Part shown: positions 1 through 7,844 of the stretch, piece after piece
Layout of the letters: every line of letters begins with the position of its first letter
Position numbering within the stretch: position 1 is the stretch's first letter
DNA from: Streptomyces sp. AC550_RSS872
Lineage (GTDB): Bacteria; Actinomycetota; Actinomycetes; Streptomycetales; Streptomycetaceae
NCBI RefSeq assembly: GCF_019049285.1
Contig: NZ_JAGMUL010000060.1
Span: 59,297-123,296 of the forward strand
Direction: 5' to 3'
Length of the DNA stretch: 64,000 nt
Translations under genes and position numbers: made by a program
Notes under the pieces: generated by a model
What the model was told of the DNA's origin: nothing
The model's database searches: none
Seen by the model: only the letters and a program-made list of their open reading frames with translations

Positions 1-281
1 CGGTCCTCACCGAGAGCCAGCGCCATATCGCGGGCCGCTTCGCCATGAAGGGCCGCGTCAGCGACCGCCTGCTGTTCGCCGACATTCCGTACGTCCGCGG
101 TCTGGAGACCGGCGCCCCGCTGGTGGGCGGCGCCCTGGCCACCCTGGAGTGCCGCACCGAGCAACGCGTCACGGCCGGCGACCACACCCTGGTGATCGGC
201 CGCGTCCTGTCGGCCTCGCTGCCGAGCTCGGACGGGGGGCCGTTGACGTATTTCCGGGGGCGGTACCGGCAGTTGGGGTGA
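1..281 (+). CDS. Flavin reductase-domain protein, C-terminal part (cut by window edge)
   Basis: The reading frame is open from the window edge and ends at TGA 279-281, so only about 92 C-terminal residues are seen. The segment RHIAGRFAMKGRVSDRLLF, followed by a hydrophobic beta strand and HTLVIGRVL, is typical of the flavin reductase-like (FMN-binding split-barrel) fold. Such proteins reduce FMN with NAD(P)H, often for a two-component monooxygenase. The N-terminus and any partner gene lie outside the window, so the substrate or partner cannot be named. The ATG at 45 is internal to the domain and is not the likely start. Confidence 0.8.
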   Translation, partial: VLTESQRHIAGRFAMKGRVSDRLLFADIPYVRGLETGAPLVGGALATLECRTEQRVTAGDHTLVIGRVLSASLPSSDGGPLTYFRGRYRQLG

Positions 282-383
282 AGATCACGGATCAGGCGCC
301 CCGGAACGCAGGCAGGAACACAGGCAGGAACACAGGGACGAAAATCCGTGGCCGCCGGTGATCATCCGTCATAGGTTCCCCCG

Positions 384-887
384 GTGACATCGACTCCGAC
401 ACCTCAGACGCCTCCCACCCCGCGCCTCGAAAAGATCACACCCGGAAACTTCGAAGCGGCAACCGGCATACGAGTCCGCCCCGACCAGGAATTCGCGGTC
501 TCCCCGGTGATGCAGTCCCTCGCCGAGGCATACGTCCATCCCGACGGCGTCGCCTGGCCCCGCCTGATCGTCGACGGCGACCGCCCGGTCGGGTTCCTGA
601 TGGCCTTCTTCGACATCGACTGGCACGGCGACGGCACCCTCTTCCGTTCAGGCCTGTGGCGCCTGAACATCGCCGCCGGGGAACAGGGCCGCGGCTACGG
701 CCGCTTCGCGGTCGACTCCGTGTCCGCGGAGATCCGCCGCCGCGGCGGCAGCCGGCTCTACGTCACCTGGCATCCCGGCCCGAACGGCCCCGAGGCCTTC
801 TACCACCGTCTCGGCTTCCGCCCCGACGGGGAGACCAGCGAGGGCGAGACGGTGGGGGTGCTGGAGCTGGACGGGGTGGGCGGGTAG
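384..887 (+). CDS. GNAT family N-acetyltransferase
   Basis: 167 residues from a GTG start. It has the GNAT core: a beta strand reading LWRLNIAAGEQGRGYGRFAV gives the acetyl-CoA pyrophosphate loop (Q-x-x-G-x-G/A type, GRGYG), followed by VTWHPGPNGPEAFYHRLGF, the typical last helix-strand with Y-x-x-x-G-F. The protein should transfer an acetyl group from acetyl-CoA to a small amine or a protein amine. The substrate is unknown. The first ten residues are Pro/Thr-rich linker and the real start could be slightly later. It stands alone between the flavin reductase and the convergent arfB. Confidence 0.85.
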   Translation: MTSTPTPQTPPTPRLEKITPGNFEAATGIRVRPDQEFAVSPVMQSLAEAYVHPDGVAWPRLIVDGDRPVGFLMAFFDIDWHGDGTLFRSGLWRLNIAAGEQGRGYGRFAVDSVSAEIRRRGGSRLYVTWHPGPNGPEAFYHRLGFRPDGETSEGETVGVLELDGVGG

Positions 888-1032
888 GGGGTCGAGGCCG
901 GAGGGCCCGCGCCGCCGGCCTGACCTGGAGCCGGGACAGTCGTGTGGGATCCGTCACGATGTCGATCACGGTGATCCGGTCCCGTACGAACGCAAACATC
1001 AGGGCACGTTCCAGCCGCCCCCAGCGGCGGCC

Positions 1033-1470
1033 CTACCTCCAGCCCTGCCCGGACCGACCCCGCTTGGTGTCCGAGCGCTGCTTCTTCTCCCTCAGGCGGC
1101 GCTCGTTGATCCCGCGAGGGATACGGGTCGGCTTGCGCGGCTTCGGCGGCGGGGCCGTCGCCTCGGCGAGGAGCGCCGCGAGGCGTACGGCGGCGGTCTC
1201 GCGGTTGCGCCACTGGGAGCGGTGCTCGGAGGCGCGGACGGAGACGACGCCGTCGACGAGGCGGGACGCCAGCCGCTGGAGCGCCCGCTGCTTCCACACC
1301 TCGGGCAGCGCCTCCGTGCCCGCGAGGTCGAAACGCAGCTCGACCTGGGAGTCACTGGTGTTGACGTGCTGGCCGCCCGGGCCGCTCGACCGCGAGAAAC
1401 GCCACATGAGCTCGGCCTCGGGAAGGGAGACGGAGCCACGGATGACGTAGGGACCAGACATGCCGTCCAT
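1033..1470 (-). CDS. arfB: Alternative ribosome-rescue factor ArfB (peptidyl-tRNA hydrolase, YaeJ type)
   Basis: 145 residues with the release-factor GGQ motif in SGPGGQHVNTSDS (residues about 29-40) and a basic C-terminal tail (PPKPRKPTRIPRGINERR, then REKKQRS). This is the ArfB layout: a catalytic GGQ domain, no codon-recognition domains, and an Arg/Lys-rich tail that enters the empty mRNA channel. By family it hydrolyses peptidyl-tRNA on ribosomes stalled without a stop codon. The start used is the ATG at 1470. An ATG three codons later (MSGPYVI) matches how homologues begin and is an equally good choice. Confidence 0.9.
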   Translation of the reverse strand: MDGMSGPYVIRGSVSLPEAELMWRFSRSSGPGGQHVNTSDSQVELRFDLAGTEALPEVWKQRALQRLASRLVDGVVSVRASEHRSQWRNRETAAVRLAALLAEATAPPPKPRKPTRIPRGINERRLREKKQRSDTKRGRSGQGWR

Positions 1471-1652
1471 GTTCCCGCCTCTGTCCGGTCCACGTCACGC
1501 GAATATCCCCGGCTCCGCTCCCCCGGAGTCCCCTGAGAGTGCTCTTTGGCAAAGAAAGTAAAGACACATGGAACTTGGGGTACCCCTCTTCGCGTTCATA
1601 GAGGTAGCTGTAGCTTCTAGCCGTACCGCAACGAGGGAAGGGACTCCCAACA

Positions 1653-2228
1653 ATGGCTGTAAGCCTGTCCAAGGGTGGCAACGTCTCGCTCACCAAGGAG
1701 GCTCCGGGCCTGACCGCCGTCACCGTGGGCCTCGGCTGGGACGTCCGCACCACCACCGGCACGGACTTCGACCTCGACGCCTCGGCGATCGCGGTCAACC
1801 CCACGGGCAAGGTCTACTCGGACGCCCACTTCGTCTTCTTCAACAACAAGCAGACCCCGGACAGCACCATCGTCCACACCGGTGACAACCGCACCGGCGA
1901 GGGCGCGGGCGACGACGAGGCGATCAACGTCAACCTGGCCGGTCTCCCGGCAGACGTCGACAAGATCGTCTTCCCGGTCTCGATCTACGACGCGGAGAAC
2001 CGCTCGCAGAACTTCGGCCAGGTGCGCAACGCCTACATCCGCATCGTCAACCAGGCCGGCGGCGCCGAGATCGCCCGCTACGACCTCTCCGAGGACGCGG
2101 CCACCGAGACCGCCATGGTCTTCGGCGAGCTCTACCGCAACGGCGCCGAGTGGAAGTTCCGCGCCGTCGGCCAGGGCTACGCCTCGGGCCTCGTGGGCAT
2201 CGCGCAGGACTTCGGCGTGAACGTCTGA
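1653..2228 (+). CDS. TerD family protein (tellurium/stress resistance type)
   Basis: 191 residues, the usual TerD length. MAVSLSKGGNVSLTKEAPGL is the classic TerD N-terminus, and the calcium-binding acidic segments are present (GTDFDLDASAI, then GDDEAINVNLAGLP). TerD proteins bind calcium and belong to stress-signalling systems in many actinobacteria; the exact role is unsettled. Here it stands alone, without the usual ter partners, so a direct tellurite-resistance role should not be assumed. A hairpin terminator follows the stop. The preceding 180 bp are comparatively AT-rich and probably hold the promoter. Confidence 0.93.
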   Translation: MAVSLSKGGNVSLTKEAPGLTAVTVGLGWDVRTTTGTDFDLDASAIAVNPTGKVYSDAHFVFFNNKQTPDSTIVHTGDNRTGEGAGDDEAINVNLAGLPADVDKIVFPVSIYDAENRSQNFGQVRNAYIRIVNQAGGAEIARYDLSEDAATETAMVFGELYRNGAEWKFRAVGQGYASGLVGIAQDFGVNV

Positions 2229-2244
2229 CGGACGCCGAGCTGTG

Positions 2245-2284
2245 CTGGAACCCCTGGCTTCGGCTGGGGGTTTCGGCGTTCCAG
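2245..2284 (+). terminator. Hairpin terminator after terD
   Basis: Nested inverted repeat just after the terD stop. The outer arms are CTGGAAC (2245-2251) and GTTCCAG (2278-2284). The inner stem AACCCC..GGGGTT closes on a GC-TTCG-GC loop. About 10-75 bp further on, an imperfect pair of arms (CTTTGAAGTCCCG near 2291 and CGGGACTTTCAAG near 2358) could form a second, larger structure before the next gene. Confidence 0.7.
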
Positions 2285-2403
2285 GGGGTGCTTTGAAGTC
2301 CCGTGCGGCGCCCGTGCCCGCCGGGCGCCGTGGGTGCTGTGGGTCCTGGGGGTGCTGTGCGGGACTTTCAAGACACCACCTGGGGCTTCGATAGGTTGCC
2401 CGA

Positions 2404-2964
2404 GTGATTCTCGACTCGCTCGTCCTCGCCCCCGACCACGACATCCCGGCCCCTCTCCTCACCGAACTCACCGCCCTCTACGCCTCCAATCGCGACTTCC
2501 ACGCGCTCAGCGGCGAATTCCCGGACCCGGACGACATCCGGCCGGAGCAGGTGGCCGCCGCGCTGGCGGACGAGTTTCTGGTCCCCGGGGCGGAGGTCCT
2601 GCTGGCACGCAGCGAGGGCCGGCTGGTCGGCATCGCCGTCACCCTGGCCCGCCACCCCGACCCCGTCGACCCGGATCCGTGGATCGGCCTGCTGATGGTG
2701 GACGCGACGGCCCACGGCCAGGGGTTCGGCAGGCGGCTGGCCTCCCTCGTCGAGGACCGTTTCCGCACGTCAGGCCGCACCGCCGTACGCCTCGCCGTCC
2801 TCGACAACAACCCCAAGGCCCTCGACTTCTGGACCGCCCTCGGATACGAGACCCTCGGCTACGGACGAGACCGCCGGCTCGACCGCGCCTGCACGGTCCT
2901 GCGCAAGCAGCTCACCACCCCGACCGCACCCCCCGCCGCCGCCCCCGGCACCGACGGCGCCTGA
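2404..2964 (+). CDS. GNAT family N-acetyltransferase
   Basis: 186 residues from GTG. The acetyl-CoA loop is in GLLMVDATAHGQGFGRRLASLV (Q-G-x-G-R), and the terminal strand-helix is LDNNPKALDFWTALGYETLG, with the usual N-x-x-A-x-x-F-W-x-x-x-G-Y pattern. The C-terminal 20 residues are Ala/Pro-rich and disordered. The acceptor is unknown. The following gene begins 6 bp after the stop codon, so the two are probably co-transcribed. Confidence 0.87.
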   Translation: MILDSLVLAPDHDIPAPLLTELTALYASNRDFHALSGEFPDPDDIRPEQVAAALADEFLVPGAEVLLARSEGRLVGIAVTLARHPDPVDPDPWIGLLMVDATAHGQGFGRRLASLVEDRFRTSGRTAVRLAVLDNNPKALDFWTALGYETLGYGRDRRLDRACTVLRKQLTTPTAPPAAAPGTDGA

Positions 2965-2970
2965 ACCGTC

Positions 2971-3444
2971 ATGGACTGGACGCCCTTGGCCGGCACAGCC
3001 CTCGGCGCGCTCGTCGGCGTCGGCTCGACCCTGCTCGCGGACCGGACCCGCTGGCGCCGCGAGCAGGCCGACCGGACCCGGCAGGAACGCCGGGACATCT
3101 ATGTGACCGTCCTGACGAAGTACCGGCTGGCCTACGAGGCCATGCACGCGGCCGCCGTCACCGGACGCGATCAGGGCGGCGCGGTGCGGGAGGCTGCCGT
3201 ACGGGAGGCGTTCCGGGCGTCGGGCTGTGACGAGGCCCGGGAGACCGCCCTGATCTGCGCACCGCAGGAGATGTCCGACCTGCTGGAGGACGTCTACGCG
3301 ACCTTGCGGGACCTCCAGGAGGTGTTCGCCGCCGGTGATCCGCCACTGGACTCACCGGAGTTGCAGGAGCGACGGCTCAAGCACGCCGAGGCGATCTGGG
3401 CGGCGCGTGCGGCGATGCGACGGGACCTCGATCGGCCGGCCTGA
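2971..3444 (+). CDS. Small membrane-anchored protein of unknown function
   Basis: 157 residues. One N-terminal hydrophobic segment (LAGTALGALVGVGSTLLA, residues 5-22) is followed by a long Arg/Glu-rich, helix-forming tail that is probably cytoplasmic (N-out/C-in). No catalytic motif is visible. The spacing to the upstream GNAT gene (6 bp) suggests one transcription unit. It runs convergent to the M1 peptidase gene, whose stop lies 14 bp away. Proteins of this shape are common in streptomycetes but I do not recognise a function. Confidence 0.7.
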   Translation: MDWTPLAGTALGALVGVGSTLLADRTRWRREQADRTRQERRDIYVTVLTKYRLAYEAMHAAAVTGRDQGGAVREAAVREAFRASGCDEARETALICAPQEMSDLLEDVYATLRDLQEVFAAGDPPLDSPELQERRLKHAEAIWAARAAMRRDLDRPA

Positions 3445-3458
3445 AAGGCGGACCGCCG

Positions 3459-4859
3459 TCACGGGTGGTCGGGTTTGCCGTCCCCGTACAGCCAGTCCTC
3501 CCAGACGGAGGTGAACTCCTCGTCCGGCGCCTTCTCCTCCACGTACGCGGTGAAGTCGCCGGTGTCCGCGTTGCCGTGCCGGTGGTCGGCCGCCCAGCCC
3601 TGGACGATGTCGTAGAAGGTGTCGTCGCCGACGGTCTGGCGGATCTTGTGGATGACCATCGCGCCGCGCTGGTACACGGGGTTGTCGGAGATGTGCGCGG
3701 CACTCGTGGGCTTGGCCGGCGGGAAGGACCAGAGGTCCTCGTGGTCGTCCTCGCCGTGGTCGTACAGCGCGTCGAAGGTCTCCTGCGCGCTGTCGCCACC
3801 GTGGTCCTCCTCCCACAGCCACTCCGCGTACGTCGCGAAGCCCTCGTTCAGCCACATGTCCCGCCAGCTCTTTGGCGTCACGGAGTTGCCGAACCACTGG
3901 TGGGCGAGCTCGTGGACGAGCAGGTCGGTGTCGGGGGCGCCGGGGAAGACGGGCCGGTTCTGAGTCTCCAGGGCGTAGGCGGCGTCGCCCTCCTCGGCGA
4001 CGATCGCGCCGGTGGAGGCGAAGGGGTAGGGGCCGAAGTTGGTCTCGGCCCACTCGATGATCTCCGGCAGCTCGGCGAGGACGTCACGGCTGGCCTCGTC
4101 CTGGCCGGGGGTCACCGCGGTGTAGACGGGCAGCTTGCTGTTGCCGGCGGCGGAGACGGTGGAGCGACGGATGTCGTAGTCGCCGATCGCGAGCGCGGCG
4201 ACATGACTCGCCATGGGTTCGGCGGCGCGCCAGTGGAACGTCGTACGGCCGTCGTCGCTGGTCCGGTCGGCCAACTCGCCGTTGGAGACGACCTCGAGGT
4301 CGTCCGGGACGGTGACCGAGATGTCGTACGACGCCTTGTCGGAGGGGTGGTGGTTGCCGGGGAACCACGCCATGGATCCCGTCGGCTCCCCGAGGGCGAG
4401 CGCGCCGTCGGCGGTGGGCAGCCAGCCCTCCTCGGAGCCGTCGGGGTCGGTGACGGTCTGCGGGGTGCCGGAGTAGCGGACGGTGAGCCGGAAGGTCTCG
4501 CCGCGGTCGAGGTCGTCGTGCGGGCGGACGACGAGCTCCTGGCCGTTACGGCTCCAGCGGGCCTGCTCGCCCTCCACCGTGACCCGCTCGACGTCCATGC
4601 CCTGGAGATCGAGGTCGAAGGCGGAGAGGTCCTTGTCGGCGCGTGCGGTGATCTCGGCGGTGCCGCTGAGGTGGCCGTCGTCGGGGTCGTAGGCGAGGTC
4701 GAGGGCGTAGTGGGTGACGTCGTAGCCGCCGTTGCCGGCCTTGGGGAAGTACGGGTCGCGCACGCCGGAGCCACCGGGGGTGCCCTGGACGCCGCCGCAC
4801 GCGGTGAGGACGAGCAGGGCAGAGGCGACGGTCAGGGCAACGGGCGCGAAACGGGACAC
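3459..4859 (-). CDS. M1 family metallopeptidase, lipoprotein
   Basis: 466 residues. The N-terminus MSRFAPVALTVASALLVLTAC is a lipoprotein signal with lipobox L-T-A-C (Cys21). The zinc site is intact: HELAHQWFGN (H316, E317, H320) and the downstream glutamate in NEGFATYAEW (about E339). In place of the usual GAMEN substrate motif it reads YALETQ, as in the short bacterial M1 group. It is short because the C-terminal helical domain of large aminopeptidases N is absent. It is expected on the outer face of the membrane, trimming peptides from their N-termini. Confidence 0.92.
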   Translation of the reverse strand: MSRFAPVALTVASALLVLTACGGVQGTPGGSGVRDPYFPKAGNGGYDVTHYALDLAYDPDDGHLSGTAEITARADKDLSAFDLDLQGMDVERVTVEGEQARWSRNGQELVVRPHDDLDRGETFRLTVRYSGTPQTVTDPDGSEEGWLPTADGALALGEPTGSMAWFPGNHHPSDKASYDISVTVPDDLEVVSNGELADRTSDDGRTTFHWRAAEPMASHVAALAIGDYDIRRSTVSAAGNSKLPVYTAVTPGQDEASRDVLAELPEIIEWAETNFGPYPFASTGAIVAEEGDAAYALETQNRPVFPGAPDTDLLVHELAHQWFGNSVTPKSWRDMWLNEGFATYAEWLWEEDHGGDSAQETFDALYDHGEDDHEDLWSFPPAKPTSAAHISDNPVYQRGAMVIHKIRQTVGDDTFYDIVQGWAADHRHGNADTGDFTAYVEEKAPDEEFTSVWEDWLYGDGKPDHP

Positions 4860-4900
4860 GCCAGTGATCCTACGAGCTCGGGCGTGACACCATCACCTGC

Positions 4901-5401
4901 GTGCTCGACATCGGCTACGCCCTCTCCACCCGCTTCCCGGACCCTCCGCAGACGGACTACCGTCGCGCTGACGTCCGTGCCCTGCGGCACGACCTGTTCT
5001 GCGGTGACGTCTACCTCGCCGACACCAAGGCGGACCGGGAGTTGTCCACAGCCTGGGGATGGGTGCCGGTGCTCGACTTCGCCTGGGCCCTGTGCGACAT
5101 CGCCGAGCGGCTCGACCAGGACCCGGCGGGCTCCCGCGCCTCCCGCCCCCAGCACGCGGAGCTGGACTTCACCGAGTCCACGGACCGCATGCTCTTCGAG
5201 CGCCGCTTCGGCTGGGTGGACATCGAGGCGGACTGGATGCCGGCGGAGGAGGCCCCGCTGACCTTCTCGCACAGCGAACTGCGCCGCGAGGCGCGCGACT
5301 TCCTGCACGACCTGCTCGCCGACCTGATCGACCTGCACGAGGACCTGGGCGAGAACCCGGCGATCTGGACGCTCCAGGCCCAGTACCCCAGGGTGTCGTA
5401 G
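4901..5401 (+). CDS. Protein of unknown function, 166 aa
   Basis: GTG start, no signal peptide and no membrane segment. The sequence is acidic and has a tail rich in His/Asp/Leu (REARDFLHDLLADLIDLHEDLGE, shown here in part as a helical repeat of Leu and Asp). It is well formed, with Streptomyces codon bias throughout, so it is certainly expressed protein-coding DNA. I do not recognise the family. It diverges from the M1 peptidase gene with only 41 bp between the starts, so the two promoters must overlap. Confidence 0.75.
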   Translation: MLDIGYALSTRFPDPPQTDYRRADVRALRHDLFCGDVYLADTKADRELSTAWGWVPVLDFAWALCDIAERLDQDPAGSRASRPQHAELDFTESTDRMLFERRFGWVDIEADWMPAEEAPLTFSHSELRREARDFLHDLLADLIDLHEDLGENPAIWTLQAQYPRVS

Positions 5402-5430
5402 GCCTGGCGGGGGCCCGCCGGACAAAGCGA

Positions 5431-5466
5431 AGGAGCCCCATCCCGCGAACGTGGGACGAGGCTCCT
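5431..5466 (-). terminator. Terminator downstream of the tRNA-Gly-like gene
   Basis: Arms AGGAGCC (5431-5437) and GGCTCCT (5460-5466) enclose a second stem TCCC..GGGA. It lies 6 bp past the 3' end of the minus-strand tRNA-like gene, exactly where a tRNA terminator is expected. It can also serve the plus-strand gene that ends at 5401. Confidence 0.75.
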
Positions 5467-5472
5467 GATCCG

Positions 5473-5542
5473 AGCGCCGGGCAGGCCTTGCACCTGCATT
5501 TCCCCGCAGGAAGCGGGGCGTCTTTCCTTGGACCACCAACGC
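5473..5542 (-). tRNA. Divergent tRNA-Gly(UCC)-like gene
   Basis: On the minus strand a complete 70-nt cloverleaf can be folded by eye. The acceptor is GCGTTGG paired with CCGGCGC (7 pairs, two G-U); the D arm is GTC/GAC with loop CAAGGAAA; the anticodon stem is CCCCG/CGGGG with loop CTTCCTG (anticodon TCC at 5511-5509, glycine); the variable loop has 4 nt; the T stem is GCAGG/CCTGC. The T loop is TGCAAGG rather than TTCRANN: the residue that becomes pseudouridine 55 is G. The discriminator base is T and CCA is not encoded. A terminator follows at once. It could be a low-scoring ordinary tRNA, a decaying one, or a glycine tRNA with a non-ribosomal job. Confidence 0.72.
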
Positions 5543-5583
5543 AGCACCGGCCGCCGGGAGTTCCGGCGAGCAGCTCAAGATCA

Positions 5584-5589
5584 ATCATA
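5584..5589 (-). promoter_or_regulatory. Candidate -10 box for the tRNA-Gly-like gene
   Basis: Reading leftwards, TATGAT (5589-5584) is a near-consensus -10 hexamer 41 bp upstream of the mature tRNA 5' end, in the only AT-rich patch nearby. I see no convincing -35 box at the right spacing. Confidence 0.35.
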
Positions 5590-5621
5590 CCGGATCCGGG
5601 CCAGTGCCCCCTACGCCCGGC

Positions 5622-5697
5622 CGCCGTCGCCCTCGTGCCAGCCCGTTGCCTTCGTGCCACCCCGGCGCCCTCGTGCCACCCCGTCGCCCTCGCACTA
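5622..5697. repeat. Four 19-bp tandem repeats
   Basis: About 3.9 copies of a 19-bp unit of the form CCCC-GNYGCCYTCGTGCCA: 5622-5640, 5641-5659, 5660-5678 and 5679-5697. The last copy is the most diverged and runs into the stop codon of the pentapeptide-repeat gene. There is no spacer between units, so this is not a CRISPR. Confidence 0.75.
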
Positions 5698-6411
5698 CGC
5701 CCCGTCCTCCACCCGGATCCCCAACTGCGCCGCCAACACCGGTGCCAGATCCAGCAGTTGGCCCGAGCTGATCACCGCTCCCGACAGCCGGTCCACCCCG
5801 CGCGCGATGTCCAGCTCGGCCGCTCCCCGCAGGTCCACCTCGGCCAGCGTCACCCCGGTGAGGTCCACTCCCTTCAGCGCACAGTCCACGAACTCCACCC
5901 GCTCCAGCCGGGCGCCCCCGAAGTCCGGCTCGACCAGGACGCAGCCCTCGAAGACGACGTCCTTGAGCTTGGCCTTGCGCAGGTTCAGATAGTCGATCTT
6001 GCCGCCCCGGATCACGACCCGCTCCAGCACGGCCCCGTGCAACTGCACACCGCCCAGCCGGGCGTCCACCAGCTCCACATCCCGCAGCGTCGACTCGGCG
6101 AGGTCGGTGCCGACGCCCCGTAGACCCGTGAGGACCGAGTCGAGGATCCGGGCGTGGTGAAGTCTCGTCTCGTCCAGCGCGCACCCGGTCAGCGCGCAGT
6201 CCATGAAGCGGGCGCCCGCGCCGTCCTGTCCGGTGAGGTCCTCCTCCCGGAACTCCAGCCCGTCGTAGTCCCCGTCAGGCTCCAACCCCCCGTCCCGGAA
6301 CGGCTCCAGCGGCGGCAACCGCACCTCGGGCCGACGCGCCCCCTTCACGCCACCCCTGCCCGGACCGCCGCCCCTGCCCGGACGGCCCTCACCCATCGCT
6401 CTCCTCGCCAT
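5695..6411 (-). CDS. Pentapeptide-repeat protein
   Basis: 238 residues from ATG 6411. After a Gly/Arg-rich N-terminal 40 residues, the rest is built of A(D/N)LXX-like pentapeptides (for example LEFREEDLTGQDGAGARF, LRDVELVDARLGGVQLHGAV, LKGVDLTGVTLAEVDLRGA). That predicts a right-handed quadrilateral beta-helix. Some such proteins mimic DNA and protect gyrase, but most have no known role. There is no signal peptide. The frame is open upstream to 6972, but codons before 6411 overlap the divergent oxidoreductase gene and lack a good ribosome-binding site. Confidence 0.85.
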   Translation of the reverse strand: MARRAMGEGRPGRGGGPGRGGVKGARRPEVRLPPLEPFRDGGLEPDGDYDGLEFREEDLTGQDGAGARFMDCALTGCALDETRLHHARILDSVLTGLRGVGTDLAESTLRDVELVDARLGGVQLHGAVLERVVIRGGKIDYLNLRKAKLKDVVFEGCVLVEPDFGGARLERVEFVDCALKGVDLTGVTLAEVDLRGAAELDIARGVDRLSGAVISSGQLLDLAPVLAAQLGIRVEDGA

Positions 6412-6595
6412 GCCCCCATGCTGCACCCCGCTACTGACAATTCCCCTGACCTGCGACAACACGGCCCCGGCAGCCACGCCGCCATCGAGCCGCCCACCCG
6501 GCCGCCGCCCCGATGTCACATTCGGGCGCCCAGCACCGTCGTAGTCACAGAGAAGGCCAGAAATGCGAACCCGAGCACGAGGGAGACCCCCAGCC

Positions 6596-7765
6596 ATGCA
6601 TCGCATCACCGTCATCGGCGGCGGCTTCGCCGGACTCACCGCCGCCATCACCGCCGCCGAGGCGGGCGCCAAGGTCACCGTGTACGAGGCCCACCACACC
6701 CTCGGCGGGCGGGCGCGGACCGCCGAGGGGCCGTACCGGACGAACGAGGGCCCGCACGCCCTGTACAGCGGTGGCCCGCACTGGGCCTGGCTCAGGCAGC
6801 GCGACCTCATCGGGCCGCTCGCGCCGATCCCGCCCCTTGAGGCCGCCCGGCTCCGGCTGCGGTACCGGGGAGTCCTGCGCCGCACCCCGCCCTTCGCCCT
6901 GCTCAAGCTGTTGCGGCGGGGCCTGCCGCAGGCGCCCGTCGACGTCGACTTCATGACGTGGGCCACCGGCATCGCGGGCGAGGAGGGCGCCCGTGCCGCC
7001 GCGCACTACTCGGCCGTCGCCCTCTTCCATCACGACCCCGGCGCCCTGTCCGCCGCGTTCGTGCAGGAGCGGCTGCGCCGGGCCACCAAGCTGCCACCGG
7101 AGGCGCACTATCCGCGCGGCGGCTGGGCGACCGTGATCGACCGGATGGCGGCGCGGGCCTGGAACCTCGGGGTCCGGATGGAGACCCTCTCCCGCGTCGA
7201 CCGCCTCGACAGCCGGGCGGCCGGCGCGCCCGTCGTCGTCGCCACCTCCCTCGACGCCGCCCGCCGCCTCCTCAAGGACGACTCGCTGACCTGGAGCAGC
7301 GGCCGTACGGCGCTCCTCGACCTCGCGGTGCGGACCCGGCGCGGGGACGCCTTCGTCGTCTCCGACCTCGACGCGACCGGCTGGCTGGAGCGGTTCACCG
7401 CGCAGGACCGGTCCCTCGCGCCGGCCGGTGAACAGCTGATCCAGGGCCAGATCCCGGTCGCCCCGCACGAGTCCAGGGCCGATGGCATCGCCCGTGCCGA
7501 ACAGCTCCTCGACCTCGGCTTCCCCGGCTGGCGCGGGCGCGTCACCTGGCGGCGCGAGTCCATGGCGAACGGCCGTACCGGCGCCGTCGACCTGCCCGGC
7601 ACCAGCTGGCGGGACCGCCCGGCCGTGGACCGCGGCGCCGGGGTCTATCTGGCGGGCGATCAGGTCGCCGCCCCCGGCGTTCTGTCCGAGGTCTCCTTCA
7701 ACAGCGCCCTCACCGCCGTGTCCCTTGCCCTCGGGCGGCACGCCCTTGACCTCAAGGGAGCTTGA
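6596..7765 (+). CDS. FAD/NAD(P)-binding amine oxidase/phytoene desaturase-like oxidoreductase
   Basis: 389 residues. The N-terminal Rossmann motif is RITVIGGGFAGLTAAITAA (GxGxxG-type), then E in YEAHHTLGGRART, the typical GG-R-A motif of phytoene desaturase and amine oxidase proteins. The C-terminal FAD motif is GVYLAGDQVAAPGVLSEVSF. The substrate is unknown. The ATG at 6596 is preceded by GAGGGAG; an in-frame ATG at 6563 with AGAAGG upstream is an alternative. It ends 79 bp before the co-directional quinone-reductase-like gene. Confidence 0.85.
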   Translation: MHRITVIGGGFAGLTAAITAAEAGAKVTVYEAHHTLGGRARTAEGPYRTNEGPHALYSGGPHWAWLRQRDLIGPLAPIPPLEAARLRLRYRGVLRRTPPFALLKLLRRGLPQAPVDVDFMTWATGIAGEEGARAAAHYSAVALFHHDPGALSAAFVQERLRRATKLPPEAHYPRGGWATVIDRMAARAWNLGVRMETLSRVDRLDSRAAGAPVVVATSLDAARRLLKDDSLTWSSGRTALLDLAVRTRRGDAFVVSDLDATGWLERFTAQDRSLAPAGEQLIQGQIPVAPHESRADGIARAEQLLDLGFPGWRGRVTWRRESMANGRTGAVDLPGTSWRDRPAVDRGAGVYLAGDQVAAPGVLSEVSFNSALTAVSLALGRHALDLKGA

Positions 7766-7844
7766 GGTTGCAGCATCGATCAGCCGGCCCCGGTGGCGGG
7801 GCGGGCGCCCTGACCACCCGAGTCCACGACGATGGGGGACCCCG

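Noticed and set aside
3465..5261. 598-codon plus-strand open frame opposite the M1 peptidase
   Set aside because: It is the antisense shadow: the peptidase frame has the signal peptide, zinc motifs and codon bias, while this frame is low complexity (Gly/Val/Arg) with no known features.
5622..5697. Possible CRISPR
   Set aside because: The units are contiguous 19-mers without spacers, and there are no cas genes.
6412..6972. Extension of the pentapeptide-repeat gene to 6972
   Set aside because: It would overlap the divergent flavoprotein gene and adds low-complexity sequence; the ATG at 6411 is better.
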